Positions 1-7,490 of a stretch of DNA of 52,001 nt are shown here, in pieces (positions within the stretch are counted from its first letter, which is position 1; every line of letters starts with the position of its first letter). The notes under the pieces are model-generated. The model made no database searches and was not told where the DNA came from. It worked only from the letters and a program-made list of their open reading frames with translations. Made by a program: the position numbers and the translations under genes. This stretch comes from an uncultured Ruminiclostridium sp. GTDB taxonomy: Bacteria > Bacillota > Clostridia > Oscillospirales > Ruminococcaceae. The stretch covers positions 68,583-120,583 of the forward strand of contig CANQIB010000007.1 of assembly GCA_947623915.1 (NCBI GenBank), written 5' to 3'.

Positions 1-75
1 GAATATGCCGTGATAATTCGTTTCGCGCTGCACATCATAAAATAGGGCGGCAAGCGCCCGAAAGGAGGAAAAATC

Positions 76-246
76 ATGTCGGATAAAAAGAAAAAACAAA
101 AGAAAAAGGAAAGCGGCTATCCTGCCGGAAAGCGTTCGCTTGAGATAATCGCCATGCGCGACGACGAAAGCGACCCGCTCGGCAGCTATACGGGACTGCC
201 CGAAGAATACGGGGAAGTGCCGGTACAGGACGCCGACGATCTGTAA
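76..246 (+). CDS. Small hypothetical protein, 56 aa
   Basis: I do not recognise a family. The ORF starts with ATG seven bases after a strong ribosome binding site (AAAGGAGG, 61-68) and runs to a TAA just before a rho-independent terminator, which supports a real gene. The protein opens with a lysine-rich basic stretch (residues 4-12) and ends in an acidic tail (VQDADDL). The middle carries DDESDPLGSYTG. There is no signal peptide or membrane segment, so a cytoplasmic role, perhaps nucleic-acid or ribosome binding through the basic N-terminus, is only a guess. Its promoter may lie left of the window. Confidence 0.7.
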   Translation: MSDKKKKQKKKESGYPAGKRSLEIIAMRDDESDPLGSYTGLPEEYGEVPVQDADDL

Positions 247-253
247 GCGGAAT

Positions 254-294
254 ATATCGGCTTGACAAAACCTTTCGGTCGAGCCGATATTTTT
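254..294 (+). terminator. Rho-independent terminator after the 56-aa gene
   Basis: A 9-bp perfect stem (ATATCGGCT at 254-262 with AGCCGATAT at 282-290) is followed by TTTT. It begins eight bases after the stop codon of the 56-aa gene and separates it from the next promoter at 298-326. Confidence 0.75.
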
Positions 295-297
295 ATG

Positions 298-326
298 TTG
301 CAAAAAATGTTTATCTATGGTAAAAT
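298..326 (+). promoter_or_regulatory. Sigma-A promoter of the nucleoside kinase gene
   Basis: The -35 TTGCAA (298-303) and -10 TAAAAT (321-326) are separated by 17 bases. Transcription would start near 333, giving a leader of about 54 bases before the chosen ATG at 387. Confidence 0.7.
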
Positions 327-386
327 TATAGAATGACCGCTATTCGTATCTATACTTCACTACATCATTTAACGGAGGAACGCCGT

Positions 387-1322
387 ATGCCCGCAGCAGC
401 TGAAAAAGAAATGAAAATAATCACGCTACAGGAGATAAACCGACTGGCAAGAGAAGAGCCGGAGCAGCTCGTACTTGACTCGGAGCGCAAGTACGAAAGG
501 AACGTCGCCGCCGCGGCGCAGCTTGTCGCGGACAGGTTTGCCGAAAAGCCGATAATATTGCTGTCGGGGCCGAGCGGTTCGGGCAAGACCACTACCGCTC
601 ACCGTCTTGGCGGCGAGCTGGAGCGGTTGGGGATAAAGGCGCACGTTATCTCGATGGACGATTACTTTTTCCCGAATGAGCTGATAGAAAAAGAGCCGGA
701 CGGCTCGATAGATTACGAAAAGCCGCAAAGGGTGGATACCGAGCTGCTGAGAGAGCATCTGGAAAAGCTGTCGCGCTGTGAAACGGTCGCTTTGCCGAAA
801 TTCGACTTCACCACGGGGACAAGGCTGGTCGGGGAAACGATATCCCGTACGTCGGACAGCGCGGTCATAATAGAAGGCATACACGCGCTCAATCCCGAAG
901 TCGCGGGAAAATGCAAGGATATAGCCACCTGCCTTTATGTGAGCGTGCGCACCAGAATATCCGGCAGGAACGGGGAGCTGCTGCACCCGTCCAAAATACG
1001 CCTTATGCGCAGAATGTCACGCGACCGACTGTTCAGGGGCAGGGACATATCCGGCACGGTCACCATGTTCGGCAGCGTACAGCGCGGTGAAAACCTGTAC
1101 ATCATGCCGTATAAGGACTACTCTGACTTCGACATAGACACGTTTTTCGACTACGAGATATGTATATATAAGCGGATAATAGGCGAGCTTGACGGGAAAA
1201 AAGGCGAGCTGGAAAACGGCGGGCTGTTTGCGGGGCTGCTGCCGCAGTTCGTCGCCGATACGGTATCGCTGTCGCCTGAGCTTATACCGTCCGGCTCGGT
1301 GATAAGGGAATTTGTGGGATAA
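387..1322 (+). CDS. Uridine kinase-like nucleoside kinase (PRK/Udk family)
   Basis: A P-loop kinase of 311 aa. The Walker A motif GPSGSGKTT lies at about residues 61-69, followed by the family pattern of a substrate aspartate region (MDDYFFP) and a later VIIEGIHAL segment typical of phosphoribulokinase/uridine kinase proteins. It probably phosphorylates a nucleoside such as uridine in the cytosol, but substrate is not fixed by sequence. The about 55 residues before the P-loop suggest the longer Firmicutes subgroup rather than the 200-aa classical Udk. I chose ATG 387 because AACGGAGGAA (371-380) precedes it; the in-frame ATG at 333 falls at the predicted transcription start. The MIF-like gene follows 51 bases later, possibly co-transcribed. 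Confidence 0.85.
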   Translation: MPAAAEKEMKIITLQEINRLAREEPEQLVLDSERKYERNVAAAAQLVADRFAEKPIILLSGPSGSGKTTTAHRLGGELERLGIKAHVISMDDYFFPNELIEKEPDGSIDYEKPQRVDTELLREHLEKLSRCETVALPKFDFTTGTRLVGETISRTSDSAVIIEGIHALNPEVAGKCKDIATCLYVSVRTRISGRNGELLHPSKIRLMRRMSRDRLFRGRDISGTVTMFGSVQRGENLYIMPYKDYSDFDIDTFFDYEICIYKRIIGELDGKKGELENGGLFAGLLPQFVADTVSLSPELIPSGSVIREFVG

Positions 1323-1373
1323 AACCGCGCCCGCGCGCGTCGGTAAAATAAAATCATGCAGGAGGAAAATATC

Positions 1374-1712
1374 ATGCCGTTTATCAACGTAACTACGAAC
1401 GTGAGTGTTTCAAAGGACACGGAAAAGGAAGTCAAATCCGCTCTGGGACAGGCGGTAACGGTCATCGGCAAAAGCGAGGGCTGGCTCATGGTGGGAGTGC
1501 AGCCGGAGCAGGCACTTTATTTTAAGGGGAGCGATGAGCCCGCCGCGATAGCGCAGGTCAGCGTATACGGTCACCCGTCTCCCGCCGCGTTTAACGAGCT
1601 TACGGGAAAAATAACAAAAATTATCTCGGACGCGCTTTCAATACCCGCCGACCGAATATATGTAAGCTACGCCGAAACCGACAACTGGGGCTGGAACGGC
1701 GGAAATTTCTGA
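1374..1712 (+). CDS. MIF-like tautomerase family protein
   Basis: 112 aa beginning MPFINVTTNVSV, the hallmark of the macrophage migration inhibitory factor/tautomerase superfamily, where removal of Met exposes a catalytic N-terminal proline. Length fits the about 115-aa MIF subgroup, and the C-terminal YAETDNWGWNGGNF matches the usual aromatic-glycine end of MIF proteins. Bacterial roles are unclear; keto-enol tautomerisation of aromatic substrates is the family activity. The start at 1374 is decided by CAGGAGG at 1359-1366 and by the MPF start; the ATG at 1356 would bury Pro1. A bidirectional terminator follows directly. Confidence 0.85.
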   Translation: MPFINVTTNVSVSKDTEKEVKSALGQAVTVIGKSEGWLMVGVQPEQALYFKGSDEPAAIAQVSVYGHPSPAAFNELTGKITKIISDALSIPADRIYVSYAETDNWGWNGGNF

Positions 1713-1734
1713 CAATGTAAGTATAATAAAAAAG

Positions 1735-1770
1735 CAGCTTCCGCTTTTTTAAAGCGGAAGCTGTCTTTTT
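1735..1770. terminator. Bidirectional terminator between convergent operons
   Basis: A perfect 13-bp stem (1735-1747 with 1751-1763, loop TTT) is flanked by TCTTTTT on the right and an A-run on the left. It can stop the rightward tautomerase transcript and the leftward four-gene operon that ends at 1769. Confidence 0.88.
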
Positions 1771-1945
1771 AAAGTCTTTTTTCTATATATGCGTTCGGAG
1801 CCATTCCGTAGGTCAGCGCGGTGCGGTACAGCTTGGCTGCCGACCGTGTATCGCCCGAACGGATAAACGCGTTGATAACGGCGTTGAGCCCTACCGTGGC
1901 TTTGCTGCGTTCGCTGCGGCGGCGTATCCCGCCGTTTAACTCCAT
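1769..1945 (-). CDS. 58-aa protein resembling a single PPR motif
   Basis: A small leftward ORF starting with ATG at 1945 behind AAAGGAG (about 1956-1962), 49 bases after the degV stop and ending inside the shared terminator, so it is most likely the last gene of that operon. Residues 18-51 (from VGLNAVINAF to YGMAPN) align in register with the 35-residue pentatricopeptide consensus: N at position 4, hydrophobic LI, the SG turn, A-x-x-L-Y/F, then G-M/I-x-P-N/D. The N-terminus is basic (IRRRSERSK). A lone motif cannot form the usual superhelix; it might dimerise or bind a short RNA, or the similarity may be convergent. Function unknown. Confidence 0.7.
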   Translation of the reverse strand: MELNGGIRRRSERSKATVGLNAVINAFIRSGDTRSAAKLYRTALTYGMAPNAYIEKRL

Positions 1946-1994
1946 ATCGGTTTATCTCCTTTCGATAAGGGCTTGCCGCGTCCGGCAAGACTCC

Positions 1995-2870
1995 TTATCT
2001 TCTCGCCTTGCCTCTTATCACTATGCCTATCATGTGCGGGCCGGTGTTGGTGGCTACCGCCGCGCCGCAGTAGCTTTCCATTACGGGACCTGAGCCTGTT
2101 TTTTCGGAATACAGTCGGATAAATTCCTCCTCGAGCGGTCCCATCGTACTGCGCAGTATCTGCCACGGCGTTTCCGGCACAGCCATGGATGATATATACT
2201 CCACCGCGTCCTTTATCGCGTTCTTCTCGCCGCGCGATTTTTTCACTACCACGCTTTCGCCGTCGATAAGGGATATCAGCGGTTTAAGTCCCATAAGCTC
2301 TCCGAGAAAAGCGGCGGCGGCGTTTATCCTGCCGGATTTTTTCATATGTCTTAACTCAAAGCCGATGATATATATTTCGCAGCAGTTGAACATATCGTTC
2401 AGATAATCCACTACCATATCGACGCTTTGTCCAGCCTCCAGCTTTTTTGCCGCCTCCAGCACGGGATAACCGTACCCCACCGAATAGCAATGGGTGTCGA
2501 TTATCTCCAGACGCATTTTCTTAAAGCCCTCCAGCTCCTCCTCCAGCTTTTGCTTTGCAAGCAGCGCGTTGGAGTAGGTCTGTGAGCCGGTGGAATTTAT
2601 CAGCACGCAGATTATCGCGTCATAACCCTGCCTAAAGCAATCGGTGAATTTCTCCTCGAACCGCGTTACGGTTATCTGAGCGGTCTTGGGCAGATGCTCC
2701 GACTTGTCAATTTTCTCAAAAAACTCCTGCGGTGTAATATCTATCCTCTCGCGGAAGGTCTCGTCGCCCAGAGTTATGTCAAAAGACATAATATCTATCA
2801 TGTCCTTGTGCGCCGCCTCGTCCGCGGGCGGCATATCGCAGCAGCTGTCGGTGATTATCTTTACTTTCAT
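1995..2870 (-). CDS. DegV family protein (fatty-acid binding)
   Basis: 291 aa with the DegV opening MKVKIITDSCCDMP, the central SFD and TSQ/ITVTRFEE region, and the lipid-pocket serine segment (STGSQTYSNA). Family members bind a long-chain fatty acid and act as FakB-type partners of the FakA kinase in Firmicutes; fakA is not in this window, so that role is inferred. Length is normal. The start at 2870 follows GAAAGGAGAAAC. It is 15 bases downstream of trmL in the same leftward operon. Confidence 0.9.
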   Translation of the reverse strand: MKVKIITDSCCDMPPADEAAHKDMIDIMSFDITLGDETFRERIDITPQEFFEKIDKSEHLPKTAQITVTRFEEKFTDCFRQGYDAIICVLINSTGSQTYSNALLAKQKLEEELEGFKKMRLEIIDTHCYSVGYGYPVLEAAKKLEAGQSVDMVVDYLNDMFNCCEIYIIGFELRHMKKSGRINAAAAFLGELMGLKPLISLIDGESVVVKKSRGEKNAIKDAVEYISSMAVPETPWQILRSTMGPLEEEFIRLYSEKTGSGPVMESYCGAAVATNTGPHMIGIVIRGKARR

Positions 2871-2885
2871 TGTTTCTCCTTTCTT

Positions 2886-3395
2886 TCAGCGGGGTGCGTC
2901 GTCCCAGTCATACTGAGTCAGCCTGCCGCGATTTTCCAGTTTCGGAAAGCCCCAGCCGCGCAGCACCTCGTAGGTCCCTATGGCTACGCTGTTCGACAGA
3001 TTAAGACTGCGCCGCCCGTTTATCATCGGGATACGCACGCAGCGGCTTCTGTTTTCAAACAGCAGTTCTTCCGGCAGACCCTTGTCCTCTCTGCCGAAAA
3101 CTATATATGTTTTGTCGGGATAACGCAGGTCGCAGTAATTGTTTTCTCCCTTGGTGGTAAAGTAAAAAAATTCTCCGCCCGCGTTCCTTTCAAAAAAATC
3201 CTCAAACCCGCCGTACACCGTTATGTCAAGATAATGCCAGTAATCCAGTCCGGCGCGTTTGAGTTTTTTATCGTTTATTTCAAAGCCCAGCGGCTTTATC
3301 AAATGCAGTCTTGCTCCCGTAACGGCGCAGGTACGGGCGATATTGCCGGTGTTCTGCGGTATCTGCGGCTGAGCAAGCACGATATTAAGCTCCAT
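2886..3395 (-). CDS. trmL: tRNA (cytidine(34)-2'-O)-methyltransferase TrmL
   Basis: A 169-aa SPOUT methyltransferase. The diagnostic motifs are PQIPQNTGNIARTC near the N-terminus, FGREDKGLP in the middle and the knotted C-terminal SAM site (IPMINGRRSLNLSNSVAIG). TrmL methylates the 2'-O of the wobble nucleotide in tRNA-Leu isoacceptors as a homodimer. Full length. It lies between the transglutaminase-like gene (13 bases upstream) and degV, so it is translated from an operon mRNA starting near 4674. Confidence 0.93.
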   Translation of the reverse strand: MELNIVLAQPQIPQNTGNIARTCAVTGARLHLIKPLGFEINDKKLKRAGLDYWHYLDITVYGGFEDFFERNAGGEFFYFTTKGENNYCDLRYPDKTYIVFGREDKGLPEELLFENRSRCVRIPMINGRRSLNLSNSVAIGTYEVLRGWGFPKLENRGRLTQYDWDDAPR

Positions 3396-3408
3396 ATCCG
3401 TTCTCTCT

Positions 3409-4617
3409 TTATTCGTCCTGCTTTAATGTATACGCGACTATCGCGTTTTGTCTTGTGATATTGACGCTTTCTTTCACGCCGAGGGACAACATCCTGCCAA
3501 ACTCCGTCTGTGCCTCTTTATCCAGCGAGGCGGAAAACGCGGTCAGCACGCAGCCGTTTTCCGTAAGCAGCTCGACCGCTTTTTGCACCGTGGCGTCGTC
3601 GAGCTGAGCTATCGCGATATCGGCGGCGTACTGCGCGGGATATTCTCCCGTTTCGGGCAGCAACCCGCCCTCAAACTCCCGCGACCTTACAAAATACGCG
3701 TTCAGCATTTCATCGGTCATAAGGTAATAAAATCTGCTCCTTGCTCCGAGCTGTTCCCATGCGGACGCGTCGGACGCGGCGTCCAGATAGTAATATTTCC
3801 CGTCCAGCTCCGTCACGTTCACCACATGACCTACCCCGTCTCCGTTAAAGCCCTCGACCGAGAAAGTCGGCAGTCCCGCCAGATTGTAAAGCAGCGTGAG
3901 CGTATCGGCAAAGCCGTCGCATACGGTGGTATGCTTTTCATCCACCAGCGCGTCGTATATCGGCACGGTGTCGTTGCTGTAATCCGCGCTGCGGTCGTAC
4001 AGTATCCCGCCCGCCGTTTTATCGTAAAGGTACGCCGCCTTTTCACTGTCCTCGTCACATTCTTCGGGCATCTCCTCTACGATTTTTTTTGCGGCGGCGT
4101 ATGCCTGCTCCCGTTCGGCGGAAAATTCCGAGGTGTTGTGCGGCAGTTCAAAATAGTACAGTTTCCCGCCCGCGTTGAAATTTATCGACGCAACGTAAAA
4201 ATTCCCGTCGGAGGTAAAATTATGCTCGAAAAACGGGCTGTCGCAGCTTACATACGACAGGGTGTCCTCTATCGGGTGTTCCTCGTCGTAACAGTCGGAC
4301 GGAAAATACACGCAGGTGTACTCGTTATCTTCGGCGTACAGCACCGCGTTATATATGCAAAGCTCCTTATCGTCCAAGGTCTTTTTATAAAAATCGGAAC
4401 AGCAATCGGCGTGCTTGGGGGTATACTCCGTAAGCTCCTTTGCCGACAACGACGGCAGCTTATCGTTAAATTTCCCCGCCTTTTCCGACGAGAAATAAAA
4501 CGTTCCCTCCGGCACACCGCCGGAGCCGGAAAACATAAATACCGCATATACGACCAACGCAGCCGCGACCGCAAGCACTATGGCTATTACCGCCGGAACA
4601 GCTTTAGACCTTTTCAA
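3409..4617 (-). CDS. Membrane-anchored transglutaminase-like protein
   Basis: 402 aa with an uncleaved-type N-terminal membrane segment (about residues 7-31) and an extracellular body. The transglutaminase/protease-like core is visible at about residues 235-285: the cysteine in VCDGFADTLTLLYNLAG, the histidine in GDGVGHVVNV and the aspartate in YYLDAASD. Such proteins are thought to modify or cleave cell-surface proteins; the substrate is unknown. The start codon is TTG at 4617, behind AAAGGAGGG, and no better ATG is present. It is the first gene of the leftward operon; its promoter is at 4681-4709. Confidence 0.82.
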   Translation of the reverse strand: MKRSKAVPAVIAIVLAVAAALVVYAVFMFSGSGGVPEGTFYFSSEKAGKFNDKLPSLSAKELTEYTPKHADCCSDFYKKTLDDKELCIYNAVLYAEDNEYTCVYFPSDCYDEEHPIEDTLSYVSCDSPFFEHNFTSDGNFYVASINFNAGGKLYYFELPHNTSEFSAEREQAYAAAKKIVEEMPEECDEDSEKAAYLYDKTAGGILYDRSADYSNDTVPIYDALVDEKHTTVCDGFADTLTLLYNLAGLPTFSVEGFNGDGVGHVVNVTELDGKYYYLDAASDASAWEQLGARSRFYYLMTDEMLNAYFVRSREFEGGLLPETGEYPAQYAADIAIAQLDDATVQKAVELLTENGCVLTAFSASLDKEAQTEFGRMLSLGVKESVNITRQNAIVAYTLKQDE

Positions 4618-4680
4618 CCGCCGTCCCTCCTTTAAAACACTTCGTTCGGGCAGCGAGAGCCCCGCGGCTCTCCACGCTAT

Positions 4681-4709
4681 ATTTTAGCACAATAAAGCCG
4701 CAATGTCAA
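4681..4709 (-). promoter_or_regulatory. Sigma-A promoter of the transglutaminase-trmL-degV operon
   Basis: On the minus strand, -35 TTGACA (4704-4709) and -10 TAAAAT (4681-4686) are 17 bases apart. The start would be near 4674, giving a leader of about 57 bases. Confidence 0.8.
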
Positions 4710-4753
4710 TCGCCGCGTCACGACCGACTTAAAATCCGCCTTAAAAAGTAAAA

Positions 4754-4984
4754 CTGCCGCCCTTAAAGGACGGCAAAAAGGTCAATATAAAGCGGAAGGA
4801 AAGAGGAGTTTGAGGGGAAAACCATCAGGGTTTTCACCCTCAAGTTTAATAAGAGCCGCGCAAAGCGCGGCAAAAATCGAGCAATACCGCTTATGCGGTA
4901 TTGCCGATTTTTTCAGCTTGTCGGGAAATCCGACCGTAGGGAGGGTTTTTCGACAAGCTGACTGCCGCCCTTAAAGGACGGCAG
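4754..4984. repeat. Terminator-nested intergenic repeat, copy A
   Basis: This fills most of the 386-base gap 4618-5003. An element core (about 4776-4960) is bounded by two near-identical imperfect hairpins (4754-4775 and 4962-4984; CTGCCG/CGGCAG arms) in direct orientation. The core holds, left to right, a purine-rich entry (AAAGGTCAATATAAAGCGG), a stem GAGGGGAAAACC/GGTTTTCACCCTC, a stem GCCGCGC/GCGCGGC, a 10-bp stem GCAATACCGC/GCGGTATTGC followed by a T-run, and an end hairpin with CAGCTTGTCG/CGACAAGCTG arms. Read from the pilin gene (minus strand), the nearer outer hairpin lacks a T-tract and the farther one has it (TTTTACTTTTT). There is no ORF. Confidence 0.85.
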
Positions 4985-5003
4985 CGTAATGTTTTATTTT
5001 TTA

Positions 5004-5699
5004 TCATGTAACGTCAGTCATAAACATTTTTGCGCCGGTAACGCTGACTTGTGTCGGAAAAGAGCCGACGCAGTAATTTCCCACATAGTCGGAAGCGGTA
5101 TAGATTATCGAGCCGGAAACGTGATCTGCCTCATAAGCGCTGAACACAGTATCAAAGTCCATCTGCGACCAGTAACATTCCACCACGCGGCATTGGCTGT
5201 CGACCAGCGCGTAATAATATCCGTAATCGTCGCCCGCCGTCTGGTCGTTTATCTTTTTGAGCAGATCGGGATCGGAGGTCGCCGTAAGTCCGAGCCTGTA
5301 GTTTTCCTCCGGCTTGTTGCCGTCGGTCACCAGCGCGACTTTAACGTCGGTAAAATCGTCCTGAGGCGTCGCGGTCGCGTAAACCAGCAGATATTCTCCG
5401 TCCTTTGCGTATACGTCATTGTCGGGGTCGCTGTCCGGCGGATCTTCCGGCAGCTTGTAATATCCCGACTCCATCGCCGGCGCGCCGGTAGCGGAAAGAC
5501 CCGTGTTATCGGACTTGTAGTTTATAAAAATATTCTGTATCGCTCTGTAAAAGCTCTCGGCCTTGGACGCCGCCTCCTGCGGTTTGCCCGCGCCGAGCAT
5601 ATTTGGAACTATCAATCCCAGAAGGATACCGATAATGGCTATTACCACAATAAGCTCCACCATAGTAAAGCCTTTTTTGGAATACAGGTGTTTCAGCAT
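5004..5699 (-). CDS. Type IV prepilin, probable major pilin
   Basis: 231 aa with a classical class III signal: a short basic leader ending KKG, then FTMVELIVVIAIIGILLGL with Glu at mature position +5. The prepilin peptidase at 15383 should cut after the glycine, and the hydrophobic helix then packs in the pilus core. The globular part (residues 45-231) has acidic loops and a C-terminal pair of cysteines (C in YWSQ region and NYCVG) that may form a disulfide. Strong own promoter and RBS (GGGGAGG), and separation from the minor prepilins, suit a highly expressed major subunit. It sits 7 kb from the main pilus cluster, with an accessory island in between. Confidence 0.87.
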   Translation of the reverse strand: MLKHLYSKKGFTMVELIVVIAIIGILLGLIVPNMLGAGKPQEAASKAESFYRAIQNIFINYKSDNTGLSATGAPAMESGYYKLPEDPPDSDPDNDVYAKDGEYLLVYATATPQDDFTDVKVALVTDGNKPEENYRLGLTATSDPDLLKKINDQTAGDDYGYYYALVDSQCRVVECYWSQMDFDTVFSAYEADHVSGSIIYTASDYVGNYCVGSFPTQVSVTGAKMFMTDVT

Positions 5700-5738
5700 A
5701 TCCCCAAGCCTCCCCGTAAAATGTAGTATATATAAGTT

Positions 5739-5767
5739 AGTTTAACATATTTTTTCCCGAATGTCAA
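5739..5767 (-). promoter_or_regulatory. Sigma-A promoter of the solitary pilin gene
   Basis: Minus strand: -35 TTGACA (5762-5767), 17-base spacer, -10 TAAACT (5739-5744). Transcription would begin near 5732, about 33 bases before the ATG. Confidence 0.8.
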
Positions 5768-5860
5768 CACAGTTTTATTCATTTTGCCGTTTTTCACAAA
5801 AAAGTTTATTAGCGTAAATTTTTTCGTTTATGGCGGAAAATTTTTTGGTGAAAATCCCCT

Positions 5861-5890
5861 TTGACTTTTTTACGATAAAACGGGTATAAT
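5861..5890 (+). promoter_or_regulatory. Sigma-A promoter of the MATE gene
   Basis: -35 TTGACT (5861-5866), 18-base spacer, -10 TATAAT (5885-5890). The start would be near 5897, immediately before the leader hairpin. Confidence 0.8.
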
Positions 5891-5899
5891 GTAATTACA

Positions 5900-5953
5900 A
5901 TGTGTGGCACTCGATGCGTAAATCCGATTGAGAGTGCCGCACATTATTTTTTT
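5900..5953 (+). promoter_or_regulatory. 5' leader hairpin with T-run, possible attenuator of MATE
   Basis: The arms ATGTGTGGCACTC (5900-5912) and GAGTGCCGCACAT (5932-5944) pair over 13 bases with one internal wobble, followed by TATTTTTTT (5945-5953). This has terminator form but lies between the promoter and the RBS (AAAAGGAGG, 5959-5967). It could stop transcription unless the stem is prevented, or it may simply protect the mRNA 5' end. Confidence 0.6.
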
Positions 5954-5977
5954 GCCGAAAAGGAGGATATTTTTATA

Positions 5978-7405
5978 ATGCAGACAAATCAATTTTTAGG
6001 CTCCGAGCCTATAGGCAAGCTGATGAGAAAATACGCTATACCCTGCATCATCTCGCTTTTGGTGGGAGCTTTGTACAACATAGTTGACCAGATATTTATA
6101 GCCAACGCCGATTATCTCGGCTCGTACGGAAACGCCGCTAACACGGTGGTGTTCCCGCTAACGGTCATCGCGCTTGCCGTGGCTGTAATGATAGGCGACG
6201 GCTGCTGCGCCTTTGTCAGCCTGAGCCTAGGACGCGGCGAGCCGGATAACGCAAGGAAAAGCGTCGGCAGCTCGGTCGTCATGATAATCACTTCGGGGCT
6301 TTTGCTGGCGGCGCTTTATCTGATATTTTCCGACAGGATAATAACCTTGTTCGGCGCAACGGTAAACGCCGAGACCTACGAGCTTTCCAAGGAATACTTT
6401 TTCTGGATAACCCTCGGCATACCCTTTTATATGTTCGGTCAGGCGATAAATCCCATCATAAGGTCGGACGGCTCGCCAAAATTCGCCATGCTGTCGACCT
6501 TGGCGGGAGCAGCGGTCAACATCGTGCTGGACCCCCTGTTCATCTTCGTATTCAGATGGGGAATGACCGGCGCTGCGGCGGCTACCGTGATAGGGCAGGC
6601 GGTGACGGCGGCTTTGTCGGTGTGGTATCTTTTCAATATGAAGCTGGTGCGTCCCAAAAAGCGCGACCTTATGATAAACCCGCATATCTGCCGCAAAACG
6701 CTTGCGCTCGGTATAACCAGCTTTCTGTCGCAGATCTCGCTGGTAGCCGCCATGGCGGCGATAAACAACATGATACAAAAATACGGCGCGGCGGACGCGA
6801 TATTCGGTCAGGCTCAGTACGCCCAGATACCTATGGCGGTAGTCGGCATAGTGATGAAGTTTTTCCAGATAGTCATTTCCGTCGTGGTCGGAATGGCGGC
6901 GGGCTGTATACCTATAGCGGGCTACAATATGGGCGCGGGGCTGCGCGAAAGGGTAAAGGGGCTTTTTTCGCGGCTGCTCGCGGCTGAGGCGGCTGTGGGA
7001 GCGATAGCGCTGATAACGGTCGAGCTGTTTCCCGCGCAGCTCACGGCTATATTCGGCGCGGCAAACGAAAGCGTTTACTATACCGATTTTGCCGTTAAAG
7101 CGTTCCGTATTTATCTTTGCATGATGATCTTTGCCTGCGTCAACAAGTCCTGCTTTATCTTCTTGCAGGCTATGGGCAAGCCCGCGGCGTCCACCATGCT
7201 GTCCATGGTAAGGGAGATAGTTTTCGGCGTGGGCTTTGCCCTGCTGCTGCCGCTGTTTTTTGGTCTGGACGGAGTGCTTTTGTCCATGCCGGTATCCGAC
7301 GCGCTCACCTTTGTGATAGCCGCCGTGCTGATAAGAAAGACCTACCGAGAGCTTTCCGACAAGCGCGCTCCCGCCGCAAAGCCCGTCGGAGCAAACGGCA
7401 GGTAA
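5978..7405 (+). CDS. MATE family multidrug efflux transporter
   Basis: 475 aa, the usual MATE length, with about 12 membrane helices arranged as two MatE halves. Recognisable stretches are the N-terminal YAIPCIISLLVGALYNIVDQ, NPIIRSDGSPKFAML in the first half and GCIPIAGYNMGAG in the second. Family members export cationic drugs or metabolites using Na+ or H+ gradients; the substrate here is unknown. I chose ATG 5978 because it follows AAAAGGAGG; an in-frame ATG at 5900 lies in the leader hairpin and would add an unlikely 26-residue tail. It is monocistronic, with palindromic repeats downstream rather than a plain terminator. Confidence 0.92.
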   Translation: MQTNQFLGSEPIGKLMRKYAIPCIISLLVGALYNIVDQIFIANADYLGSYGNAANTVVFPLTVIALAVAVMIGDGCCAFVSLSLGRGEPDNARKSVGSSVVMIITSGLLLAALYLIFSDRIITLFGATVNAETYELSKEYFFWITLGIPFYMFGQAINPIIRSDGSPKFAMLSTLAGAAVNIVLDPLFIFVFRWGMTGAAAATVIGQAVTAALSVWYLFNMKLVRPKKRDLMINPHICRKTLALGITSFLSQISLVAAMAAINNMIQKYGAADAIFGQAQYAQIPMAVVGIVMKFFQIVISVVVGMAAGCIPIAGYNMGAGLRERVKGLFSRLLAAEAAVGAIALITVELFPAQLTAIFGAANESVYYTDFAVKAFRIYLCMMIFACVNKSCFIFLQAMGKPAASTMLSMVREIVFGVGFALLLPLFFGLDGVLLSMPVSDALTFVIAAVLIRKTYRELSDKRAPAAKPVGANGR

Positions 7406-7435
7406 ATAAGACTGCGATACAAGATCAATGCTTGC

Positions 7436-7490
7436 CGCCCAGTCTGTCGAAAAAGTTATTTTTCGACAAGCTGGCAGACTTCGAGAAACA
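7436..7490. repeat. Partial intergenic-repeat end hairpin downstream of MATE
   Basis: TGTCGAAAAA and TTTTTCGACA pair perfectly around GTTA (about 7446-7469), followed by AGCTGGCAGACTT. This matches the CAGCTTGTCG end hairpin of the terminator-nested repeats (copies A-D) but lacks the other modules, so it is a remnant or independent end. Confidence 0.55.

Noticed and set aside
1749-1988. 79-codon frame overlapping the 58-aa gene on the minus strand
   Set aside because: It has no RBS, runs through the terminator stem, and the alternative frame has a good RBS and coherent sequence.
4754-4984. Insertion sequence with a transposase in the repeat elements
   Set aside because: No open frame of useful length occurs in any of the four copies; they are called non-autonomous repeats instead.
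5900-5977. 26-residue extension of the MATE protein from ATG 5900
   Set aside because: The ATG is in the leader hairpin without RBS; ATG 5978 follows AAAAGGAGG.
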